DNA from: Heterotrichella gracilis
Lineage: Eukaryota; Sar; Xanthophyceae; Tribonematales; Xanthonemataceae
DNA length: 64,000 nt
Direction: 5' to 3'
Assembly (NCBI GenBank): GCA_032358255.1
Contig: JAULBX010014537.1
Span: forward strand, 1 to 64,000
Shown in pieces: positions 32,283-50,632 of this stretch. The notes beneath the pieces were generated by a model. That model did no database searches and was not told the DNA's origin. It saw only the letters and a program-made list of their open reading frames with translations. Numbering within the stretch: position 1 is the first letter of the stretch; each line of letters opens with the position of its first letter. Made by a program: the position numbers and the translations under genes.

Positions 32283-35200
32283 ATGCAACCACCACCACCC
32301 ACCTATCAAATAGCAAGATCGCAGTATGCAGTACATGCTGCCCTTTTCACCCTTTTCTCACCCACACTCACCCACACCCACACCCACACCCACACCCACA
32401 CCCACCCCCCCACCCCCCCCCACCCCCCCACCCACCCCCCCACCCCCACACCCACTCCCACCCCCCCACCCCCCACCCCCCAGGGCACCGACACCAAGCT
32501 CTCAGGCCACTTCACCTATTCCTCCCTCCCCGACTTCACCGCCGGTACCCCTCTGCGATGCACCAACCGGGGGGAGGTCCTGGCCTGGTTGGCGGCACTG
32601 GGTGCAGTCGACCCCGCCAATGAGCTCACCCTTAACCTGCCCATGCTGTCCCCCGATGCCATGCGGCGCCTGCAGTCCCGGGACCCCCTGTGGGCGCGGC
32701 CCGAGCTGGATAGGACATATGACTCGTACAGGTGGGGAGTGATGGTGGGGGGGGGGGGCGGCTGTGGTGGTGGTGTGGTGGTGGTGGTGGTGCAAGGTTG
32801 GGTCCGGAGGTCATGGTGCGGGATCCGCTGTGGGCTGATCCGGAGCTACAACTCTTAGGATGGGGGGCGTGGTGTGGCGCTGGTGCTGGTGCTGATGATG
32901 AAGCACTGGCTCAAGCCATAGGGCACGTGGCTGAAACCTCAGAAAAACCCTAAACCCTAAACCCTAAACCCTAAATCTAAGAGTTATAGAGAGGGCCCTT
33001 TGGGGCATGTCACTCGCATTCCCCTTGCGTGAGAGGCAAAAATGCTCTTAATGGACTGAAACCCTGTACAAACCCTAAGCCCTGCCTTGAGGGAGGAGAG
33101 CGGCAAGCGCCCTTAAGCGACCGAAACCTTAGACAAACCCTACACCCTTGCTTTGCAGGGAGGAGAGCGGCAAGTACCCCGACGGGCGCCATTACAAGCG
33201 GTTCTACCTCATTGACGAGGCCACGGGGGCGGAGCGGCTGGCGGTGAAGGCTGAGGATGGCGTGCGGAGGGATCGCAGGTGGGTGGTGGTGGTGGTGGTG
33301 GTCATGGTGGTTGTGGTAAGGGGGGGTGGAGTGGGGGGTGAGGACCCCAAGGACCAGTGTGGCCCCTGGTGGGGTGTGAGCACGTTGCATGAACCAGCTG
33401 GGGTGTGGTGCGGTCTGGGTGGTGTGCACATTGAACATCCAAACCCTAGAACCCCCTACAGAACAAAGTGGTGCTGGGTGTGGATCTGACATGGGTGCCC
33501 TGTAGTGTGGTGTGGGCAACGTGAATGCGTATATAGAAGCCCGGAACTCTCAACCTTCAATTGCGGAGTAGGTGCCAGTACAGGGCCACGAAGGGCCTCA
33601 ACCCTAAATCCTAACCCTAAACCCTAAACCCTAAATCTGCGCAGGTATCAGTACAAGGCTGACGAGAGCCTGGGGGGCTGCAGCTTTGAGAATGGGCGGG
33701 AGGTGCTGGAATGGATTAGCTTCCTCATCGGCAAGCACATACCGGCCCTAGCGGTGCCACCACGGGTGAGTGCAGGGCTGTGGTGGGTGTCGGCGTGGGA
33801 GCAGACATGATCTATATGATATATCAGTGGTGGTGGGTGCCAGCCCATGTGCACGGGGGTGGCGGTGGCGCGTGTGTGAGCGAGTGTGGTTTGTTTGAGA
33901 AATGCGGGAGTGGATCAGCTTTGTGTAAAAAACTATGGGATTGAATGTAAACTTTAAAAACAAGTCAAACAATCAGCGCTATTTCTAGCAGATACTGTGC
34001 CATGCCGGTTGCTGTCGACAGAAGCTTTGTGTTTACAATAGCACAACGTGTGACTTGGCTCCACCCTCCCCTCGTGCAGCCCACCAACCCCGGCAAGCGA
34101 CGAGAGAGGGCCTCAAAAGCCCAACCCATGCTGGCCGGGGCTGCGTACGACAGGTGCGGCACTAGCCCTTTGCCCCTGTGTACCCCACATCTGCAACTGT
34201 TTAGGGTTTAGGGTTTACAATGCTGCCCAGTCCAATGTGCCTGGGCCGGCTCCATCGTGACTGTCCTCAAAATTCCTGGGGATCCATAGAAACCATTCAA
34301 TCCCTGGAATCCCTGAAACTCCCTGTTGTCTGCAACTGGTCTTGCTCCTGCTGTCCTGCTCCCCCAAAATGATACGGGGTCAAACTGGGTTGCACATCCT
34401 GTTGATGCGCACATCTGGGGCCCTGTGCAAGCATGGGCTGTCATCTTGATCCACGATGAGCTCATCGTTTTAGGGAGCATCCACCAGTACGGCACGAGGA
34501 CCTGATTGTTTTATTTCTCATTCCCAGGTGCGGCGTGTGCGGGGGGTTGGGCCACGCAGCCCAGCAGTGCCCCTCGGCAGCCACCTTCGCCCACATGCAG
34601 CAGCAGCAGCAGCAACAGCAAGGGGGAAGGGGGATGCAGCAACAACAGGGCGGGGCTCACCAGCCGCCGCTGTATGCCGTCAGCCCCAGCCAGGAAGTCA
34701 GGGTGCGTGACCTAAGCCTATGCTATAATTCTAACCCCAAAGTGTTGTGAGTTAGGGCAAGGTGCGTGGGGAGCCCAATTTGAGCATTCAAGTTGGGTGA
34801 CTAATCAGAGTTGTGTGTCAATTTGGCCGCATACAATTGTCTGGTACAATATTGGTAATCGACAAAAACGGGTTGTACCACATGGTATTTGGCTATGGGT
34901 TGAAAGCCCACCACCACCACCTCCTCACGCAGCCTCACATCACCCCTTCCCCACCCTTGGACAATCCTCCCCCCCTCGCCCCACCCTGTTAACCACCCAA
35001 CACACAAACCTCCACCACCCCCCGCCTACCCTCTCCCTGGTTTTACACCCCCCAGCCAACCCCCCTGCCAGGCTTGCTTCCAGCCCTACCCTGACCTCCT
35101 CCAGTGCATGACCGCAATGCCGTGTGACCCCACAGTGACCCAATTCAGGGCATGGGGGGTGCAGCTATCATGCCGCATCAGCGATTCGCCCCCACCCGCT

Positions 35201-36190
35201 AATAATACCCACCACCCCTCCACCCATGCTTGAACAAACACCTCCTCTCCCGACCACATCGCCCATTTCTAACACCCCACCCCCACCCCCAAGGCTTGCT
35301 TCCAGCCCTACCCCGACCTCCTGCAGTGGGTGACCGCCATGCCTGACGACCCCACAGTGACCCAGTTCAGGGCCTGGGGGGTGCAGTTATCGTGCCACAT
35401 CAGCGACGCCCCCCCCTCCGACCCCTCGGTACCCTGGACACCCACCCAGGAGGCGGTGGCTGCGCTGCGCCGCATGGCCGACTACCCGGTGTCGCTGGAG
35501 CTGCTGGAGCAGAGCCAGGTGGGTTTAGGTTTTAGGGTCCAGGGTCCAGGGTTTAGGGCTTCTATTTGAAGTATCGGGTTTCGCTTGCGCCGCATGGCTG
35601 ACTACCCGGTCTCGCTGGCCCTACTGGGACAGAGCCAGGTGGGTTTAGGGTCCAGGGTTTAGGGTGCAGGGTTTAGGGTTTCTATTTGAAGTGTCCGGTG
35701 TTGCTGGCGCTGGTGGTGGTGGTGGTGGTGGTTGGGTTGTGGGTGTGAGTGTGGTTCTGGTGGGATAGTTTGATCACTGTGTTGCTGGCTGTGCTTGGGT
35801 GGTGCTGCTGGTGGTGATGTGGTGGGAATCTGTTTGGCGTATCCAGCGTCGTTGGTGCTGCTGGAGCAGAGCCAGGTGAGTTAGGGTTTAGGGTTCAGGA
35901 TTTAGGGTTCATATGCGAAGTGTCCGGTGTCGATTGGGCTGCTGGTGCCGGGGACGATTGCGTACATGCCTGCACCACTGCCCCACAACGCCACGAACAC
36001 CCACCGCCACACACCCACCCACCCACCCACCCCACCCCTCCAGGTGTCGCGCCCCGTCGCGCTGCTGCGCACCCACCCGAGCCACGAGGTTGCCTCACAC
36101 GCAGAGTCCCTCGCTGCCAGGTGGCGCGCGTCTGCCGCTGCGGCGCTGCAGCACGCGACAGCCGCCCTGCAAGGGGGGGAGTATAAGTAA
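32283..36190 (+). CDS. CCHC zinc-knuckle and TFIIS N-terminal (LW) domain protein
   Basis: Exons 32484-32731, 33159-33278, 33645-33765, 34080-34153, 34528-34702, 35294-35518, 36044-36190 join in frame for 369 residues. A first exon 32283-32331 (MQPPPPTYQIARSQYA) would splice in phase but is weakly supported. Two N-terminal segments look like internal repeats: HFTYSSLPDF...NRGEVLAWL, and RYQYKADES...ENGREVLEWI. Next is CGVCGGLGHAAQQC, a C-X2-C-X4-H-X4-C zinc knuckle, followed by a poly-Gln run. The end, YPVSLELLEQSQ|VSRPVALLRTHP...ESLAARWRA, matches the TFIIS N-terminal helical bundle that docks on elongation-complex partners. I infer a nuclear RNA-linked or transcription-linked role; the exact function is unknown. 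Confidence 0.75.
32359..32482. repeat. CACACC/CCCCCA microsatellite
   Basis: This is a pyrimidine-strand repeat of CACCCACACC and CCACCCCCC units directly preceding the exon acceptor at 32483, so it doubles as the intron's polypyrimidine-like tract. It reads open on the plus strand as Thr/His/Pro repeats, which I regard as intronic. Confidence 0.85.
33060..33158 (+). repeat. Copy of the acceptor side of exon 33159 (zinc-knuckle/TFIIS-N gene)
   Basis: GAGGGAGGAGAGCGGCAAGC (33089 on) repeats the start of the exon at 33159 (AGGGAGGAGAGCGGCAAGTA). The preceding ACTGAAACC..ACAAACCCTA segment also recurs (about 33055 and 33122), so the ~70-bp unit includes intron and exon sequence. Confidence 0.75.
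35068..35195 (+). pseudogene. Upstream duplicate of the TFIIS-N-encoding exon
   Basis: About 120 bp (GGCTTGCTTCCAGCCCTACC, then GACCTCC, then CCACAGTGACCCA.TTCAGGG, to GCATCAGCGA) duplicate the 5' half of the exon at 35294, 220 bp upstream. The copy has TGCATGACC for TGGGTGACC and lacks the second half. A CCTACC..CAG run precedes it, but AG/G is replaced, so use as an exon is doubtful. Confidence 0.75.
35580..35890 (+). repeat. Downstream copies of the same exon's 3' end and donor
   Basis: TGCGCCGCATGGCTGACTAC...GAGCCAG|GTGGGT recurs at 35587-35645, and shorter copies (CTGCTGGAGCAGAGCCAG|GT) at about 35857-35880, with vestiges near 35690 and 35920 (AGTGTCCGGTGT.G). TTTAGGG motifs separate them. 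The 35587 copy keeps the donor intact. Confidence 0.8.
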
Positions 36191-38011
36191 AGAAGCAGCG
36201 TTTTATTTATTTATGCGTGGGTCCCTGGGCGGGGTGAGGGGGGGCGCCATGTGGCGCATGCAGCCGCGGCGGGGCAGTGGGGGTTGGGGATTGGGTCAGC
36301 AGGCAGCATGGACTCTCGGCACACGTGCAGGAGCAAGCGAGCAGCAGCGTTGACAGGTGCAGCTGTGGGCACCACGCCACAGGTGCCCTGCAGAGCTAAC
36401 AGTCTTGCGCAGGCCCTGCGGGGTGTGGTGGAGCACCCATGTGCCTGGGCTGCGGCATGCAACAGCCTTCCTGAGGTGCCTTCCTGAGGTGCCTTCCTGA
36501 GGTGCCTTACGGCGCCGGTGATGCATGCATGTGGCATGTGGGTTAACCCCCTGACATGGGAGCGGTGGACCTCCAAGGGGGTGCTTCGTCGCCCCTTTCT
36601 TTTGCACCTTTTCTCTTGCAATCCAGCGCATTTGCTTCCGCGCTGCGACTCGCGAATCAATAATCGCTGGCGCTGCGCGTCCAGATGAGCCCACCATCTC
36701 ATGCGATTGGGCTTTGGTGCCTTGTGAGTTGGCTTGCTCCTTGTTTTGCCCAATGTGAGCGAGGGTTTCTTAGGGTATTGTGGTCATGTTTAGGCAGAGG
36801 CTCTGTCCCCTACATGGCAGAATTCACGTGTTTTGAATGTCGCACTGCCTGTTGACGATGGCACACATGAGTATGGTGGGGGTGTGTTTTTGGGTGATGG
36901 GGGGGGCATGGCGCAGCACACCAAATGGCTTGATATCGCTGATGTGATGCGTGTGGGTTTTGAACCTCAAAATTGGCAGGTGTGAGATCAGTTGGGATTC
37001 AGCAACTTCTCATGGCGTACGGCAGTGCGCACGCACATCGCAACCCTTCCAGTGGCTTGCATAATTTTTCCAATGAATTTTTCGAAATGTACTTTGACGG
37101 CAGACGGTTGGCTTTTCCAGTCAATTTGCGTTCTGCAAAATGCGCCTGGGTTGCCTGGCATGCACCTGGCAGATGGCTTGGCACAACTGCTTGACGGTTT
37201 AATTTGCATGGTACTGCCAATATGCTTTTGCGGAACATTTGTTCTTACCCATTGGGATGGCATCCCTTCATAACTCTACGCCTGTTTAATAGTCGGCACC
37301 CACAGCGTAATGCAGCTACTGAGCTAACTAGCTAGGTGGTTCTGGTACCATGTGGCTGAACCTGTGTGTGTTAGGCAGCCCGCAAGTGTGTTGATGAAAC
37401 AAGGTGACTATCGGCGAGCAGTGGGGCACTTGGGAGGTGGGTGGGTGGGGCCCCCGGGGCCGAATTTCTTTTCAAAAGAATAGACTGGGCCAAGCCTAGC
37501 TATTGCAAGGAAGCTTCCAATGATTGTGACCACCTGAGAGGACAAGTAACAGCACGGGGCTTGTCAGAAGCTGGGAAGGTCCACGCCATAGTGGGCGGTT
37601 TCTGGAATGTGGTGCCTCCTGGGTGGGTGTTCTGTTGCGCAAGGATTTGGTCCATCCCTGCATGCGTTTCAGTTCCTCTCACAGTCGACTTTCAGATGGA
37701 CAACCCTATACTTTACCCTGTTTTGTAGCTCAGCAGTAAGTCATTGGCAACTATCATGGAATAAGAGCTGATAAAATTTCAAAATGGCTCCAAATTTTAA
37801 AAATATAGTGAAGGTTGTCACACTCGTATCCAGAGACTACTTTCACACCCCTTGGTCACCTGTGGAATGCATGCATGGTGGAAGAGATATTAGAGCACCC
37901 ACACGCCAGTGATAGGCAAACCCAATACACGCTTTCCTCAACCGAACGAACGACTGCTCCTGACGTCTATCATCACCGTTTGAGGAGCAGCATCCGTCGC
38001 AGCACCACCCA
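36191..38011. other. Intergenic region, no gene recognised
   Basis: This contains a 13-bp direct repeat CTTCCTGAGGTGC in three copies (36467-36507). Open frames are short and lack domain-like content. The last ~100 bp before 38012 presumably hold the HISN5 5' UTR. Confidence 0.4.
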
Positions 38012-40387
38012 ATGGCATTCACCTGCTTGCAAGCGCAGCCTTTTACGGCCAGCAAAGTCAGCAGCGTGCAAAACAGCCCCAGCAGGGTGACTGGGTTGCA
38101 ACGGACACGCGTGGCCCGCCAAAACAGGGCAATGCTATCAGTGAGCAACGTGGCCGAGGGGGTTAAGGTGGAGAGCAAGCCAGGTACGAGGGCATCTTAA
38201 CCCTGGACTGAACTGCCGAGGAGGGTGTGTTCTACTCCCTTGTTTTGTCAGCAGTTTGGGTAGAACATCCTTAGAAAACCTGTGTTTCCTGCTGGGGAGG
38301 CTATGGTTGTGTTGGGCGTGGTTTGAAACCGCAGCTTGGGTTTATGAACCCATGCCGCACTCCTCACTTCGCAGTGAGGAGTGCTACGGTGACACGTCAG
38401 ACCAAGGAAACCAAGGTGGAGGTTTCAATCAACCTGGATGGCACCGGCGTGTGTACCTCCAGTTCTCAGATCCCGTTCCTGGACCACATGATGGACGTGA
38501 GTTCTGCAGCCATATGCATGCATGTGCACAGCGCTTGCTCAGCCTAGGCACAAGCAGTGGGCAAGACCAGGTGGGCACCCTGCTTTGCACAAGCAACTCC
38601 AAGCAGGTGCATACTTGGCAGTGCTTGTACCAAGTCGCCCTGGGCACAGCACTTGCTTATACAGTTTTACATGGTCCAGCCTTGACAGGTGCTGGGTGGG
38701 TGGAGGGCATGGTATTGCAAGCAAAACCTCAACTATTGTCGTTCTGGAACGCAACCTACCCTTTTCACTATCTGCCTGCACCACAACCACGCCATTCCTC
38801 CTCGCTGTAGCCACTGGCTTTCCCAAACCCTATATTCTCAACCCTAAACTCTTCCTGCAGCAACTGGCCTCCCACGGCCTGTTCAACGTGATGGTGCAAG
38901 CAGAGGGCGACACCTGGATCGATGACCACCACACCAACGAGGACATCGGCCTGGCACTGGGGACAGCGCTGGCGCAGGCGCTGGGCGACCGTAAGGGGAT
39001 TGTGCGGTTCGGGGACTTCTCTGCGCCCCTGGATGAGGCGCTGGTGCACGTGGTGCTGGTAGGTGGTGGGTGGTGGTGGTGGTGGTGGTGGTGGTGGTGG
39101 TGGTGGTGGTGGTGGGTGCACGGCGGGGGTGGGGGATGGTGGGTTCCGGGTGGCAAAGGCGGTGCATGGCGTTTGGTGGGCGTTGGGTGGTGACGGGTGG
39201 CCGGGGACAGCCCTGGCGCAGGCGCTGGGCGACCGCAAGAGGAGGGTTTAGGAACGTTTTTGCTCCCCTGGATGAGGCGCTGGTGCACGTGGTGCTGGTA
39301 GGTGGCGGTGGGGTGGAGTGTGGTGGGTGGCGTTTGGTGGTGGTGGGTGGCTTAGGATCCGGCTGGCACAGAGCCGCAAGGGGATTGTGCGGTTTGGGGA
39401 CCTCTCTGCGCCTCTGGATGAGGTGGTGGTAGGTGGGGGTGGGGTGATGAGTGAGTATTTGCTTTCCAGCTTCGAAGCTAGCATGTCTGGGTATGCCTCA
39501 CCCCAGTCCTAAAGCCAAGGCTTAACCGACACTGTTTCCAGTGTGGCAGGTGGTGGCCAACCAGTCGTGCCGCTTACCGCACTTTCATGCTCCCCATTTT
39601 ATCCCGTCGCAAAGTTCAGGGAAATTCGAAAAGTATTGCTACCGTGAGTATTCGAACCTGCGACCCCTTGCTTAGTTGACCTCAAGACTCAACTCAAACT
39701 CAGGTGCTGAGCCAACGGCTGGGTCGACCGTTGGAGGGTAGGGTGATGATGCTGGGTTACTAGCGTTGGTCCCTGCCGAATGTGGGTGGGGTGGGGGTTG
39801 CACAGTGAGAGTTTGGTATATAGAGTACACTTTGGCCTACTGGTAACTATTCTCGGACTGACCATTCTCGCATCCTCTCCCCAGGACCTGTCCGGGCGCC
39901 CCCACCTGAGCTGTGACCTGGACATCCCCACTGAGCGCATCGGCACCTATGACACGCAGCTTGTGGAGCACTTTTTCCAGTCCATGGTCAACACATCGGG
40001 CATGACGCTGCACATACGGCAGGTGGGTGGGGCTTGTGGTGGGTGAGTAGCTGGTGGGGGTGGGGGGTGGGTTGGTGCATTGCTGATGTCGCTTGTGGTT
40101 GGCTCAATGCTCGGTTTGCTTTTGTATGTTTTCTCGGTAGGTTTCACGTGTTTCTGGAGACTTTTTCCATGTGGTTGTTCAACACGCATCAGGCATGACG
40201 CTGCATGTATAGTACGCGTTTAAACCCTAAACCCTATCCCCCTCTGCAGCTTGCTGGGAAGAACTCCCACCACATAGTGGAGGCCACCTTTAAGGCGTTT
40301 GCGCGCGCGCTGCGGCAGGCATGCGAGGCAGACCCGCGCAGGGGGGGCCAGATCGCAAGCTCCAAGGGGGTGCTCACACAGCAATGA
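38012..40387 (+). CDS. HISN5: Imidazoleglycerol-phosphate dehydratase, plastid-targeted
   Basis: Catalyses dehydration of imidazole-glycerol phosphate to imidazole-acetol phosphate in histidine synthesis (EC 4.2.1.19); plastid stroma in plants. Exons 38012-38183, 38375-38496, 38861-39058, 39885-40022, 40250-40387 join in frame to 255 residues. An N-terminal transit-like segment ([20 protein letters not shown]) precedes the enzyme, which shows the manganese-binding family signatures [31 protein letters not shown] and [16 protein letters not shown]. Length and order match the plant/bacterial family without truncation. Introns 3 and 4 contain duplicates of exon ends, a TGG microsatellite and a tRNA-like repeat. 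The acceptor of exon 2 lies inside a perfect hairpin (separate entry). Confidence 0.95.
38357..38384 (+). promoter_or_regulatory. Perfect hairpin spanning the exon 2 splice acceptor of HISN5
   Basis: GCACTCCTCACT-TCGC-AGTGAGGAGTGC forms a 12-bp stem with a 4-nt loop. The acceptor AG (38373-38374) is the first dinucleotide of the 3' arm, so folding would hide the 3' splice site. Part of the stem is coding (AGGAGTGC). A role in splicing control is inference; a chance palindrome cannot be excluded. Confidence 0.5.
39061..39115. repeat. TGG microsatellite in HISN5 intron 3
   Basis: About 16 near-perfect TGG repeats start three bases after the donor GTAGGTGGTGGG, probably grown from the donor-proximal G-rich sequence. 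Confidence 0.95.
39205..39435 (+). repeat. Two downstream copies of HISN5 exon 3 end with donor
   Basis: CTGGCGCAGGCGCTGGGCGA, then GGATGAGGCGCTGGTGCACG|TGGTGCTGGTAGGTGG, recurs at 39210-39306, and a shorter diverged copy (CGCAAGGGGATTGTGCGGTT, then CTCTGGATGAGG.TGGTGGTAGG) at 39374-39440. The parent exon ends at 39058. The first copy preserves the donor and many codons but is frameshifted. Confidence 0.85.
39615..39772 (-). mobile_element. tRNA-like sequence, probable tRNA-derived SINE or tRNA relic
   Basis: Read on the minus strand, TTGGCTCAGCACC matches an A box and GGTTCGAATAC (9 of 11) a B box, about 45 bp apart as in Pol III promoters. A D-arm (CTCA/TGAG) and an anticodon-like stem (AGTTGA/TCAACT) can be drawn, but the T-arm pairs poorly and the loop is too long for a normal tRNA. 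It lies within an intron of HISN5 in antisense orientation. I favour a SINE head or decayed tRNA. Confidence 0.4.
40140..40212 (+). repeat. Copy of HISN5 exon 4 end
   Basis: TTTCTGGAGACTTTTTCCAT, then GTGGTTGTTCAACACGCATC and AGGCATGACGCTGCATGTAT, copy the exon 4 segment encoding [20 protein letters not shown], about 180 bp downstream. Stops interrupt it. Confidence 0.75.
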
Positions 40388-41866
40388 GGGCAGGGGAGGA
40401 GAAGCTAGCTAGCTACAGGGAGGTAGTTATGGGTCCTGGATGGGGGGCTCCCATGGGATTGTATCCACCATCCTAGGGGGCTTGGTATGGTGTTTTTGCA
40501 TTCCAAGAGGGGGTTTCGTCAGGGGTAAATGACTGGGAGGAGGGGAGGTTACAGCTGCATTGGTAGGCCCTAGCCTGAGGTTAGCTCTATTATGCGCTGA
40601 CCCTAGCCTAGGGTTGGCCTCAGGGCAGGGCATGTGGCGCCACCTAGGTTTATGGTTTAGGTTTTGGGGTGGCGCTGCTGGGTCGGGGCAGCAAGCATAC
40701 TGTCAACTGTTATTGCGCAATCACTGAAATATCAATAATTGCAATGAGTTGGGTAGGAGGGGGCGTGCGGCTGGGGATGCGTCAGCATCTAGGGGGTACA
40801 TATGATATCATAATGGCAGCATTGCAATTAGATGCCACCCCTCGGAATGTTCAGTTTGTGGTTGTAAGCAATGTGGTCTAGGTGTGGGCATTCCAGCTTC
40901 GTGATGATTTATCGATTTAGCTCGCGCGCTGATAACCGGCCGGGGCAACTGTAAATGTATTATGCTGATTAGCAATGATTGCAAATCCATGGTCACTGAT
41001 AAGTCACTTTCGTGAGCATGCTGCAAGCTTGGCAATGCACGATGCACTGGCAGTGTGACATGACCAAAGCTCAGAGCAAACAATGACTACCAACGACTGT
41101 ACCAACTTCAATAGATTTGGATTTCACAAATCCAATGATTGTAAAGACTTTACACCTTGACCGAAGCTCATGCAATAGATAGTCTATAACTTTTGGCCTT
41201 GGCCTCTCAGAGTGCCACATTGAAACTTTCCCCTGAAGGTTTATATAATATGGATCTTGGACCAATCATTCAATGTCAGACACTTGGTCCAAAGATCACT
41301 AATGAGATCATGGCCCTATTTGACATGCACACAGGAACGTCAGCCAGTGCACAGTCGGATCATGCCATTGCTTGACCTTCGCACTACCTATTCTAAACTA
41401 CTGCACCCAGCCACATCACAAATGTGCGCCAAGCCACACAACATTGAGGCAGCATTTGCAGTTGGACCCGCATTCATGCGGCGTACCCGAGCGCGTTGAC
41501 AGCTGACACCACCATTAGCACCCTAGACAGCTCGCTTGGGTAAAATCACTAACAGTGTTCAGCTGCGCCCCGGGACCTTTCCCACTTAGCTTCTGTGATA
41601 AGGTGGCAGCAACGCACCAACCCAGGTACTGGTCCTGAGACACATTTGCATATCCACCTCGAATCTCCACCTCCCTGCCATGGAGTGAATCAGCACTGCA
41701 CTACCCACCATGGCGACAACCGTCTGAGCCAGCCTCGGACGACATGATGCTGCAATTGAACCACCCAATGCCCAATCAGCTCCTCGCCCTTCCTGCCTCC
41801 TCATTTGTCAATGCAGGAAATCTAAGAAAAAGAACGGCCCGATCCTGCTCCCGATCCCAATCCCAA
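40388..41866. other. Convergent intergenic region between HISN5 and LETM1
   Basis: This holds the 3' ends of two convergent genes. No exon recognised. A decayed copy of the LETM1 last-exon end, including its stop (minus strand AATGAGGAGGCAGGAAGGGC), lies at about 41770-41815, 90 bp beyond the real stop. Confidence 0.5.
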
Positions 41867-49789
<7,923 letters not shown>

Positions 49790-50580
49790 CTTATACTGTT
49801 ACGGTCCCCATTGGCAAATTCCTTGCACGATGCCGATGGGACAGATGCAGGCGGTGCCTTGGGCGATGTATCGCTTGTTGGCAATCGAATAAGGTTGATG
49901 TATCTACTCGTGAGTTTTTCCATATCCAGTTTAGGTGCCCAGGATAGCATCGGTCTCGCTAACTGTAGCAACGAGGCTGCCGACTTGCCCGTTCCCTCGG
50001 GTTTCATATTTCGTTCTGCCACACCTTGGCAACACCATCTCACCAACAATACGTGTACGACGCCCACGCCTCGGGCAGCGGGTTATATGTAAAAAAACAG
50101 TGCCTGTGCCGTTTCCACACCCTCCCGAGACCCGATTGACGGCCTTCGGATCGCCTCGACAGCTTATATGCATGCAAACGAATGCATGCATGCATGCGTT
50201 CGAAGCTGCTTTGGAAACCAACCTTGACACAAACGTCCAGCAGTGTGGTTAATCGGTAGTTTGAGGGTATAAGTATGTTGTCTGGACATATAGCACCGGC
50301 TGTGGAGGGGCACAGTGCCAGCACAAGCAGAGCGGACCTCTGCACCAGTGGCCACCAATTCCCAAGGCAAGGCTGGCCCCAGTTCCACACCAAAACAGTC
50401 GGCATGCAGCATATGAAAAGATGATACCCCTGTTTCTTACACCTTGGGTCGTTGGTGGTGCAGGTGGGTGCCTAGGATTCACACACCTAGACACACCAAG
50501 GCCCGGCAGTGGCACCCACCAGCAGCCTTGGGATCAAACCCGGGCCCTCCAGACGAAGCACTACCCTCCACCTCGCAGCA
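49790..50580. other. Divergent intergenic region between LETM1 and mTERF-like gene
   Basis: No gene supported. A palindromic run of ATGCATGCATGCATGC lies at 50183-50198. A frame in phase with the next gene stays open from about 50444, so its first exon could begin here. Confidence 0.4.
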
Positions 50581-50632
50581 AACTGCGCCTTCAACCCACG
50601 CCTCCCTGCAAGCAAAATCGCCATGGGTTCTC

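Noticed and set aside
32326-32742. Thr/His/Pro-rich frames across the CACCC repeat
   Set aside because: They arise from the microsatellite. The acceptor at 32483 and conserved protein begin only afterwards.
38768-39288. Pro/His-rich minus-strand frames over HISN5
   Set aside because: These are antisense of the HISN5 exon 3 and the TGG microsatellite.
50480-50590. Possible tRNA-derived SINE (B-box-like GGTTTGATCCC on the minus strand)
   Set aside because: I could not find a convincing A box or cloverleaf at the right distance; a database search would be needed.
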